This document shows positions 41,560 through 51,403 of a stretch of DNA of 64,000 nucleotides, piece by piece. Under the pieces are notes generated by a model that worked only from the letters and a program-made list of their open reading frames with translations, was not told the DNA's origin and searched no databases. This stretch comes from Allochromatium vinosum DSM 180. Lineage in GTDB: Bacteria; Pseudomonadota; Gammaproteobacteria; Chromatiales; Chromatiaceae. Positions within the stretch are counted from its first letter, which is position 1. Every line of letters starts with the position of its first letter. The position numbers and the translations under genes are program-made. The stretch lies in assembly GCF_000025485.1 (NCBI RefSeq), contig NC_013851.1, positions 2,151,501 to 2,215,500 on the forward strand. Reading direction: 5' to 3'.

Positions 41560-42240
41560 ATGAGAGAACAGGAACACATCCCCAACGGCATCGCCCGGCG
41601 CTTTCGCGGCTTCCTGCCCGTAGTGGTAGACGTCGAGACCGCCGGCTTCGATGCCCAGCGCCACGCCCTGCTGGAGGTCGCGGCCGTCATCATCCGCCAG
41701 CGGTCCGACGGTCTGCTCGAACCCGCGCCGACGCTCGCCTGCCACGTGCTGCCCTTCGTCGGCTCGGAACTCGACCCGCGCGCGCTGGCCTTCAACGGCA
41801 TCGATCCCCATCACCCTTTCCGTGATGCGATCTCGGAGCACGATGCACTCGAACGCATCCTCACCCCGATCCGCAAGGCGGTGAAGTCGACCGGCTGCAA
41901 CCGCGCCATCCTGGTCGGACACAATGCGCACTTCGACCTGGGATTCATCAAGGCCGCCGTCGAGCGCACCGGCTACAAGCGCAATCCCTTCCATGCCTTC
42001 AGCGTCTTCGATACCGTCACGCTCGGCGGACTGATGTTCGGTCAGACCGTGCTCGCCAAGGCATCCAGGGCGGCGGGACTGCACTGGAAGCACAGCGAGG
42101 CGCACTCAGCGGCCTATGACGCCGAGCAGACCGCGCGGCTGTTCTGCGCGGTCGTCAATCGCTGGCGCGAACTCGATCCCGAGCGCTACTGGGAACGCAA
42201 TTCCGAGGTGGTGGCAGGGTCGGACCAGGGGCCGGCTTGA
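41560..42240 (+). CDS. rnt: Ribonuclease T
   Basis: A 226-residue DEDDh exonuclease that trims tRNA and stable RNA 3' ends. The acidic motifs are [18 protein letters not shown] and [11 protein letters not shown]. Length fits RNase T (about 215). The ATG at 41560 is preferred to a GTG two codons upstream. Convergent with grxD ten bases further on, and rnt-grxD pairing is common. Confidence 0.96.
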   Translation: MREQEHIPNGIARRFRGFLPVVVDVETAGFDAQRHALLEVAAVIIRQRSDGLLEPAPTLACHVLPFVGSELDPRALAFNGIDPHHPFRDAISEHDALERILTPIRKAVKSTGCNRAILVGHNAHFDLGFIKAAVERTGYKRNPFHAFSVFDTVTLGGLMFGQTVLAKASRAAGLHWKHSEAHSAAYDAEQTARLFCAVVNRWRELDPERYWERNSEVVAGSDQGPA

Positions 42241-42250
42241 GCACGGTCGC

Positions 42251-42580
42251 TCAGGCGTCGTCGGCCTTGGCGACGGCCTGCTCCATCATCGTCTTCAGCT
42301 CGCCGCTGGCGTGCAGTTCGAGCGTGATGTCACAGCCGCCCACCAGCTCACCGTCGATGTAGATCTGCGGAAAGGTCGGCCAGTCGGCAAAGCGCGGCAG
42401 ATGCTCGAAGATCTCGGGGTCTTGCAGGACGTTGACATAGGCAAAGGGCACTTCGCACTGCTGAAGGGCCTGCGCGGCGCGCATGGAGAAACCGCACTGC
42501 GGAAACTGCGGCGTGCCCTTCATGTAGATCACGACCGGATTGCTCCTGACCTGCTCGCCGATGCGTTCCAAGACATCCAT
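42251..42580 (-). CDS. grxD: Monothiol glutaredoxin Grx4
   Basis: A 109-residue monothiol glutaredoxin with the CGFS site at residues 29-32, MKGTPQFPQ before it and WPTFPQIYIDGELVGGCDI after it. These proteins carry [2Fe-2S] clusters and act in iron-sulfur delivery with BolA partners. The ATG at 42580 is the family start. It follows the amidotransferase gene on the same strand. Confidence 0.96.
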   Translation of the reverse strand: MDVLERIGEQVRSNPVVIYMKGTPQFPQCGFSMRAAQALQQCEVPFAYVNVLQDPEIFEHLPRFADWPTFPQIYIDGELVGGCDITLELHASGELKTMMEQAVAKADDA

Positions 42581-42669
42581 CACGGATTCCTCGATAGTCG
42601 TTGAATGATGCTCCTGCCCAGAGTCGGGCCTGGGCGGCGCATTTTCAAATCCTCCCGCGCGGTGCCGGC

Positions 42670-44445
42670 TCAATCGACGTGACGCTGGAGCCAGAGTTCC
42701 AAGAGCGCCAGATGCCAGAGCTTGTTGCCCTGGATACGGGTGTGATGCATGTCGGGCGCGGCCAGGAGCTGGTCGAGATAGCTTGGGCGATAGAGACCGC
42801 GCTCGCGGCTGGCGCGCGAGGTCAGGACGTCGCGCATCATCTCCAGGAACGGGCCGCGCACGTATTTGAGCGCCGGCATGGGGAAATAGCCCTTGGGCCG
42901 GTCGATCACGGCATCCGGCAGCAGCCCGCGAGCGAGCGCCTTGAGCGGATACTTGCCGCCCTCGCGCAGCTTGAGTTCGGGCGGACAGCGCGCGGCCAGT
43001 TCGACGAGCTGGTGATCGAGGAAGGGCACGCGCGCCTCCAGCCCCCAGGCCATGGTCATGTTGTCGACGCGCTTGACCGGATCGTCGACGATGAGGGTGG
43101 TCACATCCAGCCGCAGCACGGCATCCATGAAGGTGTCGGCGTCCGGCTCGGCCAGACGCTCGGCGATCAGGGCCGAAGTATGGTCCTCACCGGCACAGGA
43201 CGCCCCAATCATCCGTAGATATTCGTCGTGATCGCGGTCGAAATAGTGCTTGGCAAAGCGTTCCAGCGGCGAGCCGGTCGTCTCGGCCATCATGCGCGGA
43301 TACCAGAAATAGCCGCCGAACACCTCATCGGCGCCCTGCCCTGACTGCACGACCTTGATCTCGCGCGAGACCTGTTCGGCGAGCAGATAGAAGGCGACCG
43401 CGTCCTGACCGAACATCGGCTCGGCCATGGCGCCGATCGCCTCGGGCAGTCGGGTCAGCACCTGGTCGTTGGGCACCAGGAATTTATGGTGCCGCGTGCC
43501 GTAGCGTTCGACCACCAGGTCCGAGTATTCGAATTCGCTGCCGGCCTCCTCGGGCGTGTCCTCGAAACCGACCGAGAAGGTGCGCAGATCCGCGACTCCG
43601 GCCGCGGCGAGCAGGGCCACCAGCAGACTGGAGTCCAGCCCGCCCGAGAGCAGCACTCCGACCGGGACGTCCGCAACCTCGCTGCGGATCTTGACCGCGT
43701 GACGCAGGGCGGCATGGATGGACTCCAGCCATTCCCCCTCCGACAGCGGCGACTCGGGACGCCGGGCGGCGAGACGCCAATACGCCTGCTCGGTGCGACG
43801 GCCATCGGCCTTGATCAACAACCAATGCCCAGGTGCCAGCTTGCGCACCCCCTGGAGGATGGTGCGCGGGGCCGGAACCACGGCATGGAGCGTGAAGAGA
43901 TTGTGCAGCGCAACCGGATCGATCCGCGTATCCACGCCGCCAGCGGCCAGCAGCGCCTGTGGATTGGACGCAAAACGCAGGACGCGCCCCGACTCCGACC
44001 AGTAGAGCGGTTTGATGCCGAAGCGGTCGCGCGCCAGGAACAGCGAGCGCCGGCCGGCGTCCCAGACGGCGAAGGCGAACATGCCGTGCAGCCGCTCGAC
44101 GCAGCCCGTCCCCCAGGCGTGCCAGGCCTTGAGGATGACTTCGCTGTCGCCCTCGGAAAAGAAGCGATAGCCCTTGGCCTCCAGTTCGCGCCGCAACGCG
44201 CGGTAGTTGTAGATGGTGCCGTTGAAGACCAGCGCCAGCCCCAGTTCGGCGTCGACCAGCGGCTGATTGGAGCGCACCGACAGATCGATGATCGCCAGCC
44301 GCCGATGTCCGAAGGCCAGCGCCCCGTCACTGTAGCTGCCGCCATGATCCGGGCCGCGCCGCGTCAATTCGGCCATCATGTGCCCGATCGCGTCCAGATC
44401 GGCCGGTGCACCATCGAGTCGCAGCTCGCCACAAATACCGCACAT
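42670..44445 (-). CDS. Glutamine amidotransferase of the N-acetylglutaminylglutamine amide type
   Basis: A 591-residue asparagine-synthase-like enzyme. Cys2 (MCGICGE) is the glutaminase nucleophile; the synthetase domain has the PP-loop LLSGGLDSSLLVALL and RVPFLDHQLVELAAR. Its start, GPDHGG, the segment VIDRPKGYFPMPALKY and the end LWHLALLELWLQRHV match what I recall of the amidotransferase that makes N-acetylglutaminylglutamine amide, an osmoprotectant, more than AsnB proper. That partner pathway normally has a GNAT/ATP-grasp gene beside it; none is seen here. AsnB is the alternative. Confidence 0.8.
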   Translation of the reverse strand: MCGICGELRLDGAPADLDAIGHMMAELTRRGPDHGGSYSDGALAFGHRRLAIIDLSVRSNQPLVDAELGLALVFNGTIYNYRALRRELEAKGYRFFSEGDSEVILKAWHAWGTGCVERLHGMFAFAVWDAGRRSLFLARDRFGIKPLYWSESGRVLRFASNPQALLAAGGVDTRIDPVALHNLFTLHAVVPAPRTILQGVRKLAPGHWLLIKADGRRTEQAYWRLAARRPESPLSEGEWLESIHAALRHAVKIRSEVADVPVGVLLSGGLDSSLLVALLAAAGVADLRTFSVGFEDTPEEAGSEFEYSDLVVERYGTRHHKFLVPNDQVLTRLPEAIGAMAEPMFGQDAVAFYLLAEQVSREIKVVQSGQGADEVFGGYFWYPRMMAETTGSPLERFAKHYFDRDHDEYLRMIGASCAGEDHTSALIAERLAEPDADTFMDAVLRLDVTTLIVDDPVKRVDNMTMAWGLEARVPFLDHQLVELAARCPPELKLREGGKYPLKALARGLLPDAVIDRPKGYFPMPALKYVRGPFLEMMRDVLTSRASRERGLYRPSYLDQLLAAPDMHHTRIQGNKLWHLALLELWLQRHVD

Positions 44446-44656
44446 TGGAAGTCTTCTCCCGCCAGGTGATCAGATGACTATCGCCAAGAGGATAGCCGAA
44501 TCGCCGGCGGGGATGGTTGCAAAAACGGCGAGTCGGCCGCATGGTGACGATGCATTCATCCTGGATGGCCGTGCTGCTGATGCCGTTCACGCGAACGATC
44601 CGGCTCAGCCCTCCAAACCCAAGATCCCACGCTAAAACGCAGGAGACTCGACGATC

Positions 44657-45238
44657 ATGACGCACGAACTACCCGCCCTGCCCTATGAGAAGAACGCCCT
44701 GGAGCCGGTGATCTCGGCCGAGACCATCGAGTACCACTACGGCAAGCATCATCAGACCTATGTCACCAATCTCAACAACCTGATCCAGGATACCGAGTTC
44801 GCCGACATGAGCCTGGAGGACATTGTCCTGAAGTCCTCGGGCGGCATCTTCAACAACGCCGCGCAGGTCTGGAACCATACTTTCTACTGGAACTGTCTCA
44901 GCCCCAACGGCGGCGGCGCCCCGAGCGGTGCGCTGGCGGCGGCGATCGACGCCAAGTTCGGTTCCTTCGATGAATTCAAGAAGCAGTTCGCCCAGTCGGC
45001 CGCCACCAACTTCGGCTCGGGCTGGACCTGGCTGGTCAAGAACGCCGACGGCTCGATCGAGATCTTCAACACCTCCAACGCCGGCACCCCCATGACCTCG
45101 GGCAAGACCGCGCTCCTGACCGTCGACGTCTGGGAACACGCCTACTACATCGACTATCGCAACGCCCGTCCCAAGTACCTCGAAAGCATCTGGGACAAGG
45201 TGAACTGGGAGTTCGTCGCCGCCAACTATAGCGCCTGA
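44657..45238 (+). CDS. sodB: Superoxide dismutase [Fe]
   Basis: A 193-residue Fe-type SOD. It shows [42 protein letters not shown] (the AAQ Gln marks the Fe type), [10 protein letters not shown] and [14 protein letters not shown]. The metal ligands are three His and one Asp in these motifs. Cytoplasmic, no signal peptide. GCAGGAGA is the ribosome site. It ends in a clear terminator. Confidence 0.97.
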   Translation: MTHELPALPYEKNALEPVISAETIEYHYGKHHQTYVTNLNNLIQDTEFADMSLEDIVLKSSGGIFNNAAQVWNHTFYWNCLSPNGGGAPSGALAAAIDAKFGSFDEFKKQFAQSAATNFGSGWTWLVKNADGSIEIFNTSNAGTPMTSGKTALLTVDVWEHAYYIDYRNARPKYLESIWDKVNWEFVAANYSA

Positions 45239-45316
45239 ACCAGGCGAATCGATGCCGCGATCCTTGTCAAGCATATAAATATCGCGTTATATTCGCCCAC
45301 TTCGCCTTATACACAG

Positions 45317-45350
45317 AGGCGGTTTCCCATGCGGGGTAACCGCCTTTTTT
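45317..45350 (+). terminator. Rho-independent terminator after sodB
   Basis: AGGCGGTT (45317-45324) pairs with AACCGCCT (45338-45345), with CCC/GGG able to extend the stem inward, followed by six T residues. It ends sodB before argD begins. Confidence 0.92.
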
Positions 45351-45387
45351 ATTTTCATTCTGAAAGCTCGATCGGGGTCTTTGCGCC

Positions 45388-46566
45388 ATGAGCGAACCCT
45401 TGATGGCCACCTACAATCGCCTGCCCGTCACCTTCGACCGGGGTGAGGGCGTCTGGCTCTGGGACACCAACGGCAAGCGCTATCTGGATGCGCTGTCCGG
45501 GATCGCCGTGTGCGGACTCGGCCACGCCCATCCGGCCGTGCGCGATGCACTCTGCGAACAGGCCGGGCGGCTGATCCATACCTCCAACATCTACGGCGTC
45601 GCCGAGCAGGAACGCCTGGGCGCGCTCCTGACCGAGCAGGCCGGGATGGATCGCGTCTTCTTCGCCAATTCGGGCGCAGAGGCCAACGAAGCGGCGATCA
45701 AGCTGGCCCGGCTCCACGCCCATCGGCGCGGCATCGAGAACCCGGCGATCCTGGTTGCCGAGCACAGTTTCCACGGCCGCACCCTGGCCACGCTCTCGGC
45801 CACCGGCAACCGCAAGGTCCAGGCCGGGTTCGAGCCGCTGGTCCAGGGCTTCGTGCGCGTGCCCTATGACGATCTGGACGCCATCGAAACGGCGGCAACC
45901 AACCGGCCCAACATCGTTGCGATCCTGATCGAGCCGATCCAGGGCGAAGGCGGCATCCGGCTTCCGTCCGACGACTATCTGGTCCGGCTGCGCGAGATCT
46001 GCGACCGCTCGGGCTGGCTGCTGATGCTCGACGAGATCCAGACCGGCATGGGCCGCACCGGGCGGCTGTTCGCCTTCCAGCACGCAGGCATCCAGCCGGA
46101 TGTGGTCACGCTCGCCAAGGGGCTGGGCAACGGGATGCCGATCGGCGCCTGTCTGGCGCGCGGCGCGGCGGCCGAGGTGTTCTCGCCCGGCTCGCACGGA
46201 TCGACCTTCGGCGGCAATCCGCTCGCCTGTCGCGTTGGGCGCGCGGTGCTGGAGACCCTGATCGACGAGAATCTGACCGAGAACGCCGCCGCCCAGGGCG
46301 CCTATCTGCTCGATTCGCTGCGTGCGGCACTGGGTGAGACCCATGGTCTGGTCGAGATCCGTGGACGCGGCCTCATGGTCGGGATCGAACTCGACCGTCC
46401 CTGCGGCGAACTCGTCGGCCGGGCGCTCGACGCCGGACTCCTGATCAATGTCACCGCCGAGCGGGTGATCCGGCTGCTGCCGCCGCTGATCATCGACCGC
46501 GCCCAGATCGATGAACTGGTCGCCACCCTCACCGGACTCATCCACGGCTTTTTGGGCGACGCCTGA
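45388..46566 (+). CDS. argD: Acetylornithine aminotransferase
   Basis: A 392-residue class III PLP aminotransferase in arginine synthesis. It shows YLDALSGIAVCGLGH, FFANSGAEANEAAIK, HSFHGRTLATLSATGN, LMLDEIQTGMGRTG and the PLP lysine in LAKGLGNGMPIGA. It is followed after 27 bases by argF on the same strand, which supports ArgD over related transaminases. Confidence 0.96.
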   Translation: MSEPLMATYNRLPVTFDRGEGVWLWDTNGKRYLDALSGIAVCGLGHAHPAVRDALCEQAGRLIHTSNIYGVAEQERLGALLTEQAGMDRVFFANSGAEANEAAIKLARLHAHRRGIENPAILVAEHSFHGRTLATLSATGNRKVQAGFEPLVQGFVRVPYDDLDAIETAATNRPNIVAILIEPIQGEGGIRLPSDDYLVRLREICDRSGWLLMLDEIQTGMGRTGRLFAFQHAGIQPDVVTLAKGLGNGMPIGACLARGAAAEVFSPGSHGSTFGGNPLACRVGRAVLETLIDENLTENAAAQGAYLLDSLRAALGETHGLVEIRGRGLMVGIELDRPCGELVGRALDAGLLINVTAERVIRLLPPLIIDRAQIDELVATLTGLIHGFLGDA

Positions 46567-46593
46567 AGACGACCCCGCGAGAGACATCCTCCG

Positions 46594-47514
46594 ATGGCCA
46601 CCCAACAGACAGACTGCCGGCACTTCCTCTCATTGCTCGATCTGAGCCTGGACGAGGCCCGAGCGCTGATTGCGCGTGCCACCGAACTCAAGCGGATGCG
46701 TGCCGCCGGTCAGGACTTCAAGCCGCTCGCCGGCCGCACCCTGGCGATGATCTTCGAGAAGTCATCGACCCGCACCCGTGTCTCCTTCGAGGCCGGCATG
46801 GTCCAGCTCGGCGGTCATGCACTCTTTCTCTCGCCGCGCGACACCCAGCTCGGGCGCGGTGAGCCGATCGAGGACAGCGCGCGGGTCATCTCGCGCATGG
46901 TCGATGCGGTCATGATCCGCACCTTCGAGCAGAAGACGGTGGAGGTGTTCGCCGCCCATTCGCGCGTCCCGGTGATCAATGGTCTGACCGACCGCTGTCA
47001 TCCCTGCCAGATGCTCGCCGATCTCCAGACCTTCCACGAGCATCGCGGCGACATCCAGGGCAAGCGCGTGGTCTGGATCGGCGACGGCAACAACATGTGC
47101 CATTCCTTCATGGAAGCGGCGCAACTGTTCGACTTCGAGCTGCGCGTGGCCTGTCCCGAGGGTTTCGAGCCGGACGCCGACCTGCTGGCCGCTTGCGGCG
47201 ACCGCTGCACGATCCTGCGCGACCCGCGCGAGGCTGCCGAGGGCGCACATCTGATCGCCACCGACGTCTGGGCCAGCATGGGTCAGGAAGAGGAACAGGA
47301 ACGGCGTCAGGCGGCGTTCGCCAGCTATCAGGTCACGGATGCCATCATGGATCAGGCCAGCAACGACGTCCTCTTCATGCACTGTCTGCCGGCTCATCGC
47401 GGCGAGGAAGTCGCCGCCTCGGTCATCGACGGCCCGCGCTCGGTGGTCTGGGACGAAGCCGAGAACCGGCTCCATGCCCAGAAGGCGCTGCTCGAATTCC
47501 TGATCCCGCACTGA
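46594..47514 (+). CDS. argF: Ornithine carbamoyltransferase
   Basis: A 306-residue enzyme making citrulline from ornithine and carbamoyl phosphate. The carbamoyl phosphate loop is [12 protein letters not shown], the HPCQ motif is in [13 protein letters not shown], and the ornithine-site motif is [23 protein letters not shown] lies upstream as ribosome site. Operon with argD. Confidence 0.97.
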   Translation: MATQQTDCRHFLSLLDLSLDEARALIARATELKRMRAAGQDFKPLAGRTLAMIFEKSSTRTRVSFEAGMVQLGGHALFLSPRDTQLGRGEPIEDSARVISRMVDAVMIRTFEQKTVEVFAAHSRVPVINGLTDRCHPCQMLADLQTFHEHRGDIQGKRVVWIGDGNNMCHSFMEAAQLFDFELRVACPEGFEPDADLLAACGDRCTILRDPREAAEGAHLIATDVWASMGQEEEQERRQAAFASYQVTDAIMDQASNDVLFMHCLPAHRGEEVAASVIDGPRSVVWDEAENRLHAQKALLEFLIPH

Positions 47515-47587
47515 AAACTGACTGTCGGCCGGCGCCACGCACGATCGAGGTCCTGTGGCGTAGCGGTATGGGAGCAGGCGCTCGCGC

Positions 47588-48151
47588 CTACTGACGATGC
47601 GGATTCTTCAGCCGGCGGGTCTTGTCCACCATGCGATGGGTGGAAAGGTTGTTGTTGTAGCGCGGCACCAGATGCAGCGGAACCCAGACGACATCGTGTG
47701 ACTCGTCGTTGCCTGGGATGGGCAGACGGTCGTCGATCTCGATCAGAAAACGCACATCGTAGTGGACATGGCGCGGACCATGTTCGCTGGCGGGAATGGT
47801 GTGGATGTCGAGATCGAAGATACCCTCGCTGAGCAGGCGGATCTGCTCGGGTGCGATGCCGGTCTCTTCGCGTGTCTCGCGCAGGGCGACGCGGCGGATG
47901 TCGGCGTCGCCGTCGGCGTGGCCGCCGGGCTGGAACCATTGCGAGTGCTTCTTGTGATGCAGCATCAGCACTCGGTCCCGGCCCGGACTCACCACCCAGG
48001 CGGAGCCGGTGACATGGCCGGGCAGCCGTTCCGAGTGGAAACAGTCTTCGTGGTCACGCACGAAGCTCTTCGTGCGCTCGAGATAGCCGGCCTCGGTCAT
48101 GACCTGGGGCTCGTAAGCTTCCAGCAGACCCAACAACTCGTTGCGGTGCAT
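47588..48151 (-). CDS. Nudix hydrolase
   Basis: A 187-residue Nudix protein. The Nudix box is [23 protein letters not shown], which fits G-x5-E-x7-REUxEExGU except that the first Glu is Ala, flanked by Asp on both sides. The metal-binding REUxEE core is intact, so activity is plausible. Upstream [13 protein letters not shown] and downstream [13 protein letters not shown] resemble a proteobacterial Nudix subfamily of unknown substrate. It lies 26 bases after the CsoS1D-like gene on the same strand, so both may be on one message. Confidence 0.9.
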   Translation of the reverse strand: MHRNELLGLLEAYEPQVMTEAGYLERTKSFVRDHEDCFHSERLPGHVTGSAWVVSPGRDRVLMLHHKKHSQWFQPGGHADGDADIRRVALRETREETGIAPEQIRLLSEGIFDLDIHTIPASEHGPRHVHYDVRFLIEIDDRLPIPGNDESHDVVWVPLHLVPRYNNNLSTHRMVDKTRRLKNPHRQ

Positions 48152-48177
48152 GTCTCTCTACCCGGCTCTCTGCACAC

Positions 48178-48804
48178 CTAATGCGTGCCGCGCGGACTCG
48201 CCACGGCCGCGATGGCGGCGGCGGCCGCCTCGTCGATATCGGTCTCGCTGCCGGCCAGGGTCAGGCGGCCAAAAGCGCCGATGGCCTTGACATCGATCAG
48301 GGTGATGCGGGCCGCCTTCTCGGCCTGATTGGCCGCATAGGTGATATAGCCGGCCGGCTCGGTCTCCAGAATGAACATACTCTGGCCCGGCAGGATCATG
48401 GAGCCGCGTCGCTCCTGGCGATTGATCAGGACAGTGTGGTCCGGGGTCATGCCGCGGATGATCTCCGACCACTGCACCCGACAGGGTTGGCGGTCGTCCT
48501 GCCTAGCCTGCATGCTGTTGAGGATGAGGCGTCCGGCCTCGATGACATCGCTCTGGTCGCGCTGGTGGATGACCATGGAGCCGTAGGCGCGCTCCACCAC
48601 CTGCTGGGCCAGATGCACCCGAGTGGACTTGAGGGCCGCGTCGGTGAGGCGATGCACGGCCATGCCGGGCGAGACCTCGAGCCACAGGCAGGCATCGCCG
48701 GGAACCGGCAGAAACCCCTGGGAGACCGTGGCGATATAGGCGGCCAACTGCGGTTGCAGCGAGTCGATGAAGGTATAGGTGCGCAGCGAGATCTTTGGGG
48801 TCAT
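48178..48804 (-). CDS. CsoS1D-like tandem-BMC shell protein
   Basis: A 208-residue protein with two bacterial-microcompartment domains in one chain (BMC-T). The first covers about residues 5-95 ([64 protein letters not shown]) and the second about 108-195 ([45 protein letters not shown]). The pattern closely matches the alpha-carboxysome protein CsoS1D, whose trimers form gated pores; the Glu-Arg pair in VVERAYG is where the gate residues of CsoS1D are expected. No other shell, Rubisco or carbonic anhydrase gene is nearby. Confidence 0.88.
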   Translation of the reverse strand: MTPKISLRTYTFIDSLQPQLAAYIATVSQGFLPVPGDACLWLEVSPGMAVHRLTDAALKSTRVHLAQQVVERAYGSMVIHQRDQSDVIEAGRLILNSMQARQDDRQPCRVQWSEIIRGMTPDHTVLINRQERRGSMILPGQSMFILETEPAGYITYAANQAEKAARITLIDVKAIGAFGRLTLAGSETDIDEAAAAAIAAVASPRGTH

Positions 48805-48912
48805 GCGAATGGACTCGGCTCTTGGCGGGGCGTGTCGCGCGCCTCGAACGGGATATTACCTTGGCCGACTCAAAAACTGTCAAGCCCTGGCAATGATCAC
48901 GGACCCAAAGTG

Positions 48913-48942
48913 TTCAAGGATTGCGGCTGGCGGCGATATACT
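48913..48942 (+). promoter_or_regulatory. Candidate sigma-70 promoter for ilvD
   Basis: TATACT (48937-48942) is a good -10; TTCAAG (48913-48918) is a poor -35 at 18-base spacing. Transcription would begin near 48949, 30 bases before the ilvD ATG, where GAGGT may be the ribosome site. Confidence 0.35.
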
Positions 48943-48978
48943 GAGCGACTTCGATCAGTCCCGAGGTCATCTAAGCTC

Positions 48979-50826
48979 ATGCCCCAGTATCGCTCCAGAA
49001 CCAGCACCCATGGCCGCAACATGGCCGGCGCACGCGCCCTGTGGCGCGCCACCGGCATGACCGACGCCGATTTCGACAAACCCATCATCGCCGTCGTCAA
49101 CTCCTTCACCCAGTTCGTCCCCGGTCATGTGCATCTGAAGGATCTGGGCCAGCTGGTCGCGCGTGAGATCGAGGCCGCCGGCGGCGTGGCCAAGGAGTTC
49201 AACACCATCGCCATCGACGACGGCATCGCCATGGGCCACAACGGGATGCTCTACTCCCTGCCCTCGCGCGAGATCATCGCCGATTCGGTCGAATACATGG
49301 TCAATGCCCATTGCGCCGATGCCATGGTCTGCATCTCCAACTGCGACAAGATCACGCCCGGAATGCTGATGGCCGCGCTGCGTCTGAACATCCCGGCGGT
49401 GTTCGTCTCGGGCGGGCCGATGGAAGCGGGCAAGGTGCAACGCGCCGGGGGCGAGGTGCATCTGGATCTGGTCGATGCCATGATCGCCGCCGCCAACCCC
49501 AACGAGAGCGATGCCGACGTCGACCGGATCGAGCGCTCGGCCTGTCCGACCTGCGGTTCCTGCTCGGGCATGTTCACCGCCAACTCGATGAACTGTCTGA
49601 CCGAGGCGCTGGGTCTGAGTCTGCCGGGCAACGGTTCGCTGCTGGCCACCCATGCCAAGCGCCGCGAGTTGTTCCTCGAAGCCGGACGGCTGATCGTGGA
49701 GCTGGCGCGCCGCTATTACGAACAGGACGACGCGCGCGTGCTGCCGCGTTCGATCGCCAATTTCGCCGCCTTCGAGAACGCCATGAGTCTCGACATCGCC
49801 ATGGGCGGCTCGACCAACACCGTGCTGCATCTGCTGGCTGCCGCGCGTGAGGCCGAGGTCGCGTTCACCATGACCGACATCGACCGTCTGAGCCGCAAGG
49901 TACCGAATCTGTGCAAGGTCGCTCCGGCGACGCAGAAGTACCACATGGAGGACGTGCACCGCGCCGGTGGCGTGCTGGCGATTTTGGGCGAACTGGAGCG
50001 TGCCGGACTGCTCCATACCGACACCTGTACCGTGCACAGCCCGACCCTGGGCGAGGCACTGGCGCGCTGGGACATCGGGCGCAGTCAGGACAGCGAAGCG
50101 CACGCGCGTTTCCGCGCCGCGCCCGGCGGCATCCCGACTCAGGTCGCCTTCAGCCAGGACGCCCAGTGGCCCGAGCTGGATCTGGACCGCACTGCCGGCT
50201 GTATCCGCGACCGCGAACATGCCTACAGCCAGGACGGGGGGCTTGCGGTGCTGTTCGGCAATCTGGCCGAGGACGGCTGTATCGTCAAGACCGCTGGCGT
50301 CGATGCCGAGATCCTGAGCTTCAGCGGCCCGGCGCGCATCTTCGAGAGCCAGGAAGACGCCGTCTCCGCGATCCTGACCGACCGCATCCAGCCCGGCGAC
50401 ATCGTCGTCATCCGCTATGAAGGCCCCAAGGGCGGTCCTGGGATGCAGGAGATGCTCTACCCGACCAGCTATCTCAAGTCCAAGGGACTGGGCAAGGTCT
50501 GCGCGCTCATCACCGACGGGCGGTTCTCGGGCGGCACGTCGGGCCTGTCGATCGGCCACGTCTCGCCGGAAGCCGCCGAGGGCGGGCTCATCGGCCTGGT
50601 CGAGGACGGCGACCGCATCGAGATCGACATTCCCAATCGGCGCATCCATCTTGCGGTCAGTGATGAGCAGATCGCGGCGCGCCGTCAGGCGATGGAGGCC
50701 AAGGGGGCGAATGCCTGGCAGCCGGTGTCGCGTCAGCGCGTGGTCTCGAGCGCACTCAAAGCCTATGCCGCCATGACCACCAGCGCGGCCAATGGCGCGG
50801 TGCGCGACGTCAGCCAACTGCGCTGA
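48979..50826 (+). CDS. ilvD: Dihydroxy-acid dehydratase
   Basis: A 615-residue Fe-S dehydratase in branched-chain amino acid synthesis. Cluster Cys are in [11 protein letters not shown] and [18 protein letters not shown]. The family hallmarks [26 protein letters not shown] and [21 protein letters not shown] are present. Length equals E. coli IlvD (616). The frame is open far upstream through the CsoS1D-like gene, but [19 protein letters not shown] at 48979 is the known family start. Confidence 0.97.
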   Translation: MPQYRSRTSTHGRNMAGARALWRATGMTDADFDKPIIAVVNSFTQFVPGHVHLKDLGQLVAREIEAAGGVAKEFNTIAIDDGIAMGHNGMLYSLPSREIIADSVEYMVNAHCADAMVCISNCDKITPGMLMAALRLNIPAVFVSGGPMEAGKVQRAGGEVHLDLVDAMIAAANPNESDADVDRIERSACPTCGSCSGMFTANSMNCLTEALGLSLPGNGSLLATHAKRRELFLEAGRLIVELARRYYEQDDARVLPRSIANFAAFENAMSLDIAMGGSTNTVLHLLAAAREAEVAFTMTDIDRLSRKVPNLCKVAPATQKYHMEDVHRAGGVLAILGELERAGLLHTDTCTVHSPTLGEALARWDIGRSQDSEAHARFRAAPGGIPTQVAFSQDAQWPELDLDRTAGCIRDREHAYSQDGGLAVLFGNLAEDGCIVKTAGVDAEILSFSGPARIFESQEDAVSAILTDRIQPGDIVVIRYEGPKGGPGMQEMLYPTSYLKSKGLGKVCALITDGRFSGGTSGLSIGHVSPEAAEGGLIGLVEDGDRIEIDIPNRRIHLAVSDEQIAARRQAMEAKGANAWQPVSRQRVVSSALKAYAAMTTSAANGAVRDVSQLR

Positions 50827-50872
50827 GGCTGACGACCATCCGGGACACTCACCTCCATTGAGGAAACCGACA

Positions 50873-51403
50873 ATGAGCGCGCATTTCACCGAGCAGCCAT
50901 TCCGCCCGCTGCGACTGGCGATCCTGACCGTCTCGGACAGTCGGGACGAAGCCGGCGACACCTCCGGTCGGCTGTTGCGCGAGCGCGCCGAGGCGGCTGG
51001 ACACGCGGTCGTCGCGCGAGAGATCGTCCGCGACGACGTCTACCAGTTGCGCGCGGTCTTCTCGCGCTGGATCGCCGATCCCGAGATCGAGGTGATCCTG
51101 AGCACGGGCGGCACCGGCGTGACCGGACGCGACAGCACGCCCGAGGCCATCGCCCCGCTGCTCGACAAGCAGGTCGAGGGCTTCGGCGAGCTGTTCCGTC
51201 AGGTCTCGTTCGAGGAGATCGGCGCTTCGACGCTCCAGTCGCGCACGCTCGGCGGGCTGGCCAACGGCACCTTCGTCTTCTGTCTGCCCGGCTCGACCGG
51301 AGCCTGCCGCACGGCTTGGGAGCGCATCCTCCAGCCCCAACTGGACATCCGCACCCGGCCCTGCAATTTCGCTCAACTCATTCCGCGTCTGCTCGAACGA
51401 TGA
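50873..51403 (+). CDS. moaB: Molybdenum cofactor biosynthesis protein MoaB
   Basis: A 176-residue MoaB/MogA-family protein. It shows [18 protein letters not shown], the nucleotide motif [17 protein letters not shown] and [18 protein letters not shown]. The ATG at 50873 has GAGGAAA upstream. It overlaps moeA by four bases (ATGA), so the two are co-translated. Whether it acts as MogA or MoaB is not resolved by sequence. Confidence 0.93.
   Translation: MSAHFTEQPFRPLRLAILTVSDSRDEAGDTSGRLLRERAEAAGHAVVAREIVRDDVYQLRAVFSRWIADPEIEVILSTGGTGVTGRDSTPEAIAPLLDKQVEGFGELFRQVSFEEIGASTLQSRTLGGLANGTFVFCLPGSTGACRTAWERILQPQLDIRTRPCNFAQLIPRLLER

Noticed and set aside
48181-48978. A long in-frame extension upstream of ilvD
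   Set aside because: It runs antisense to the CsoS1D-like gene and has no similarity to IlvD N-termini.
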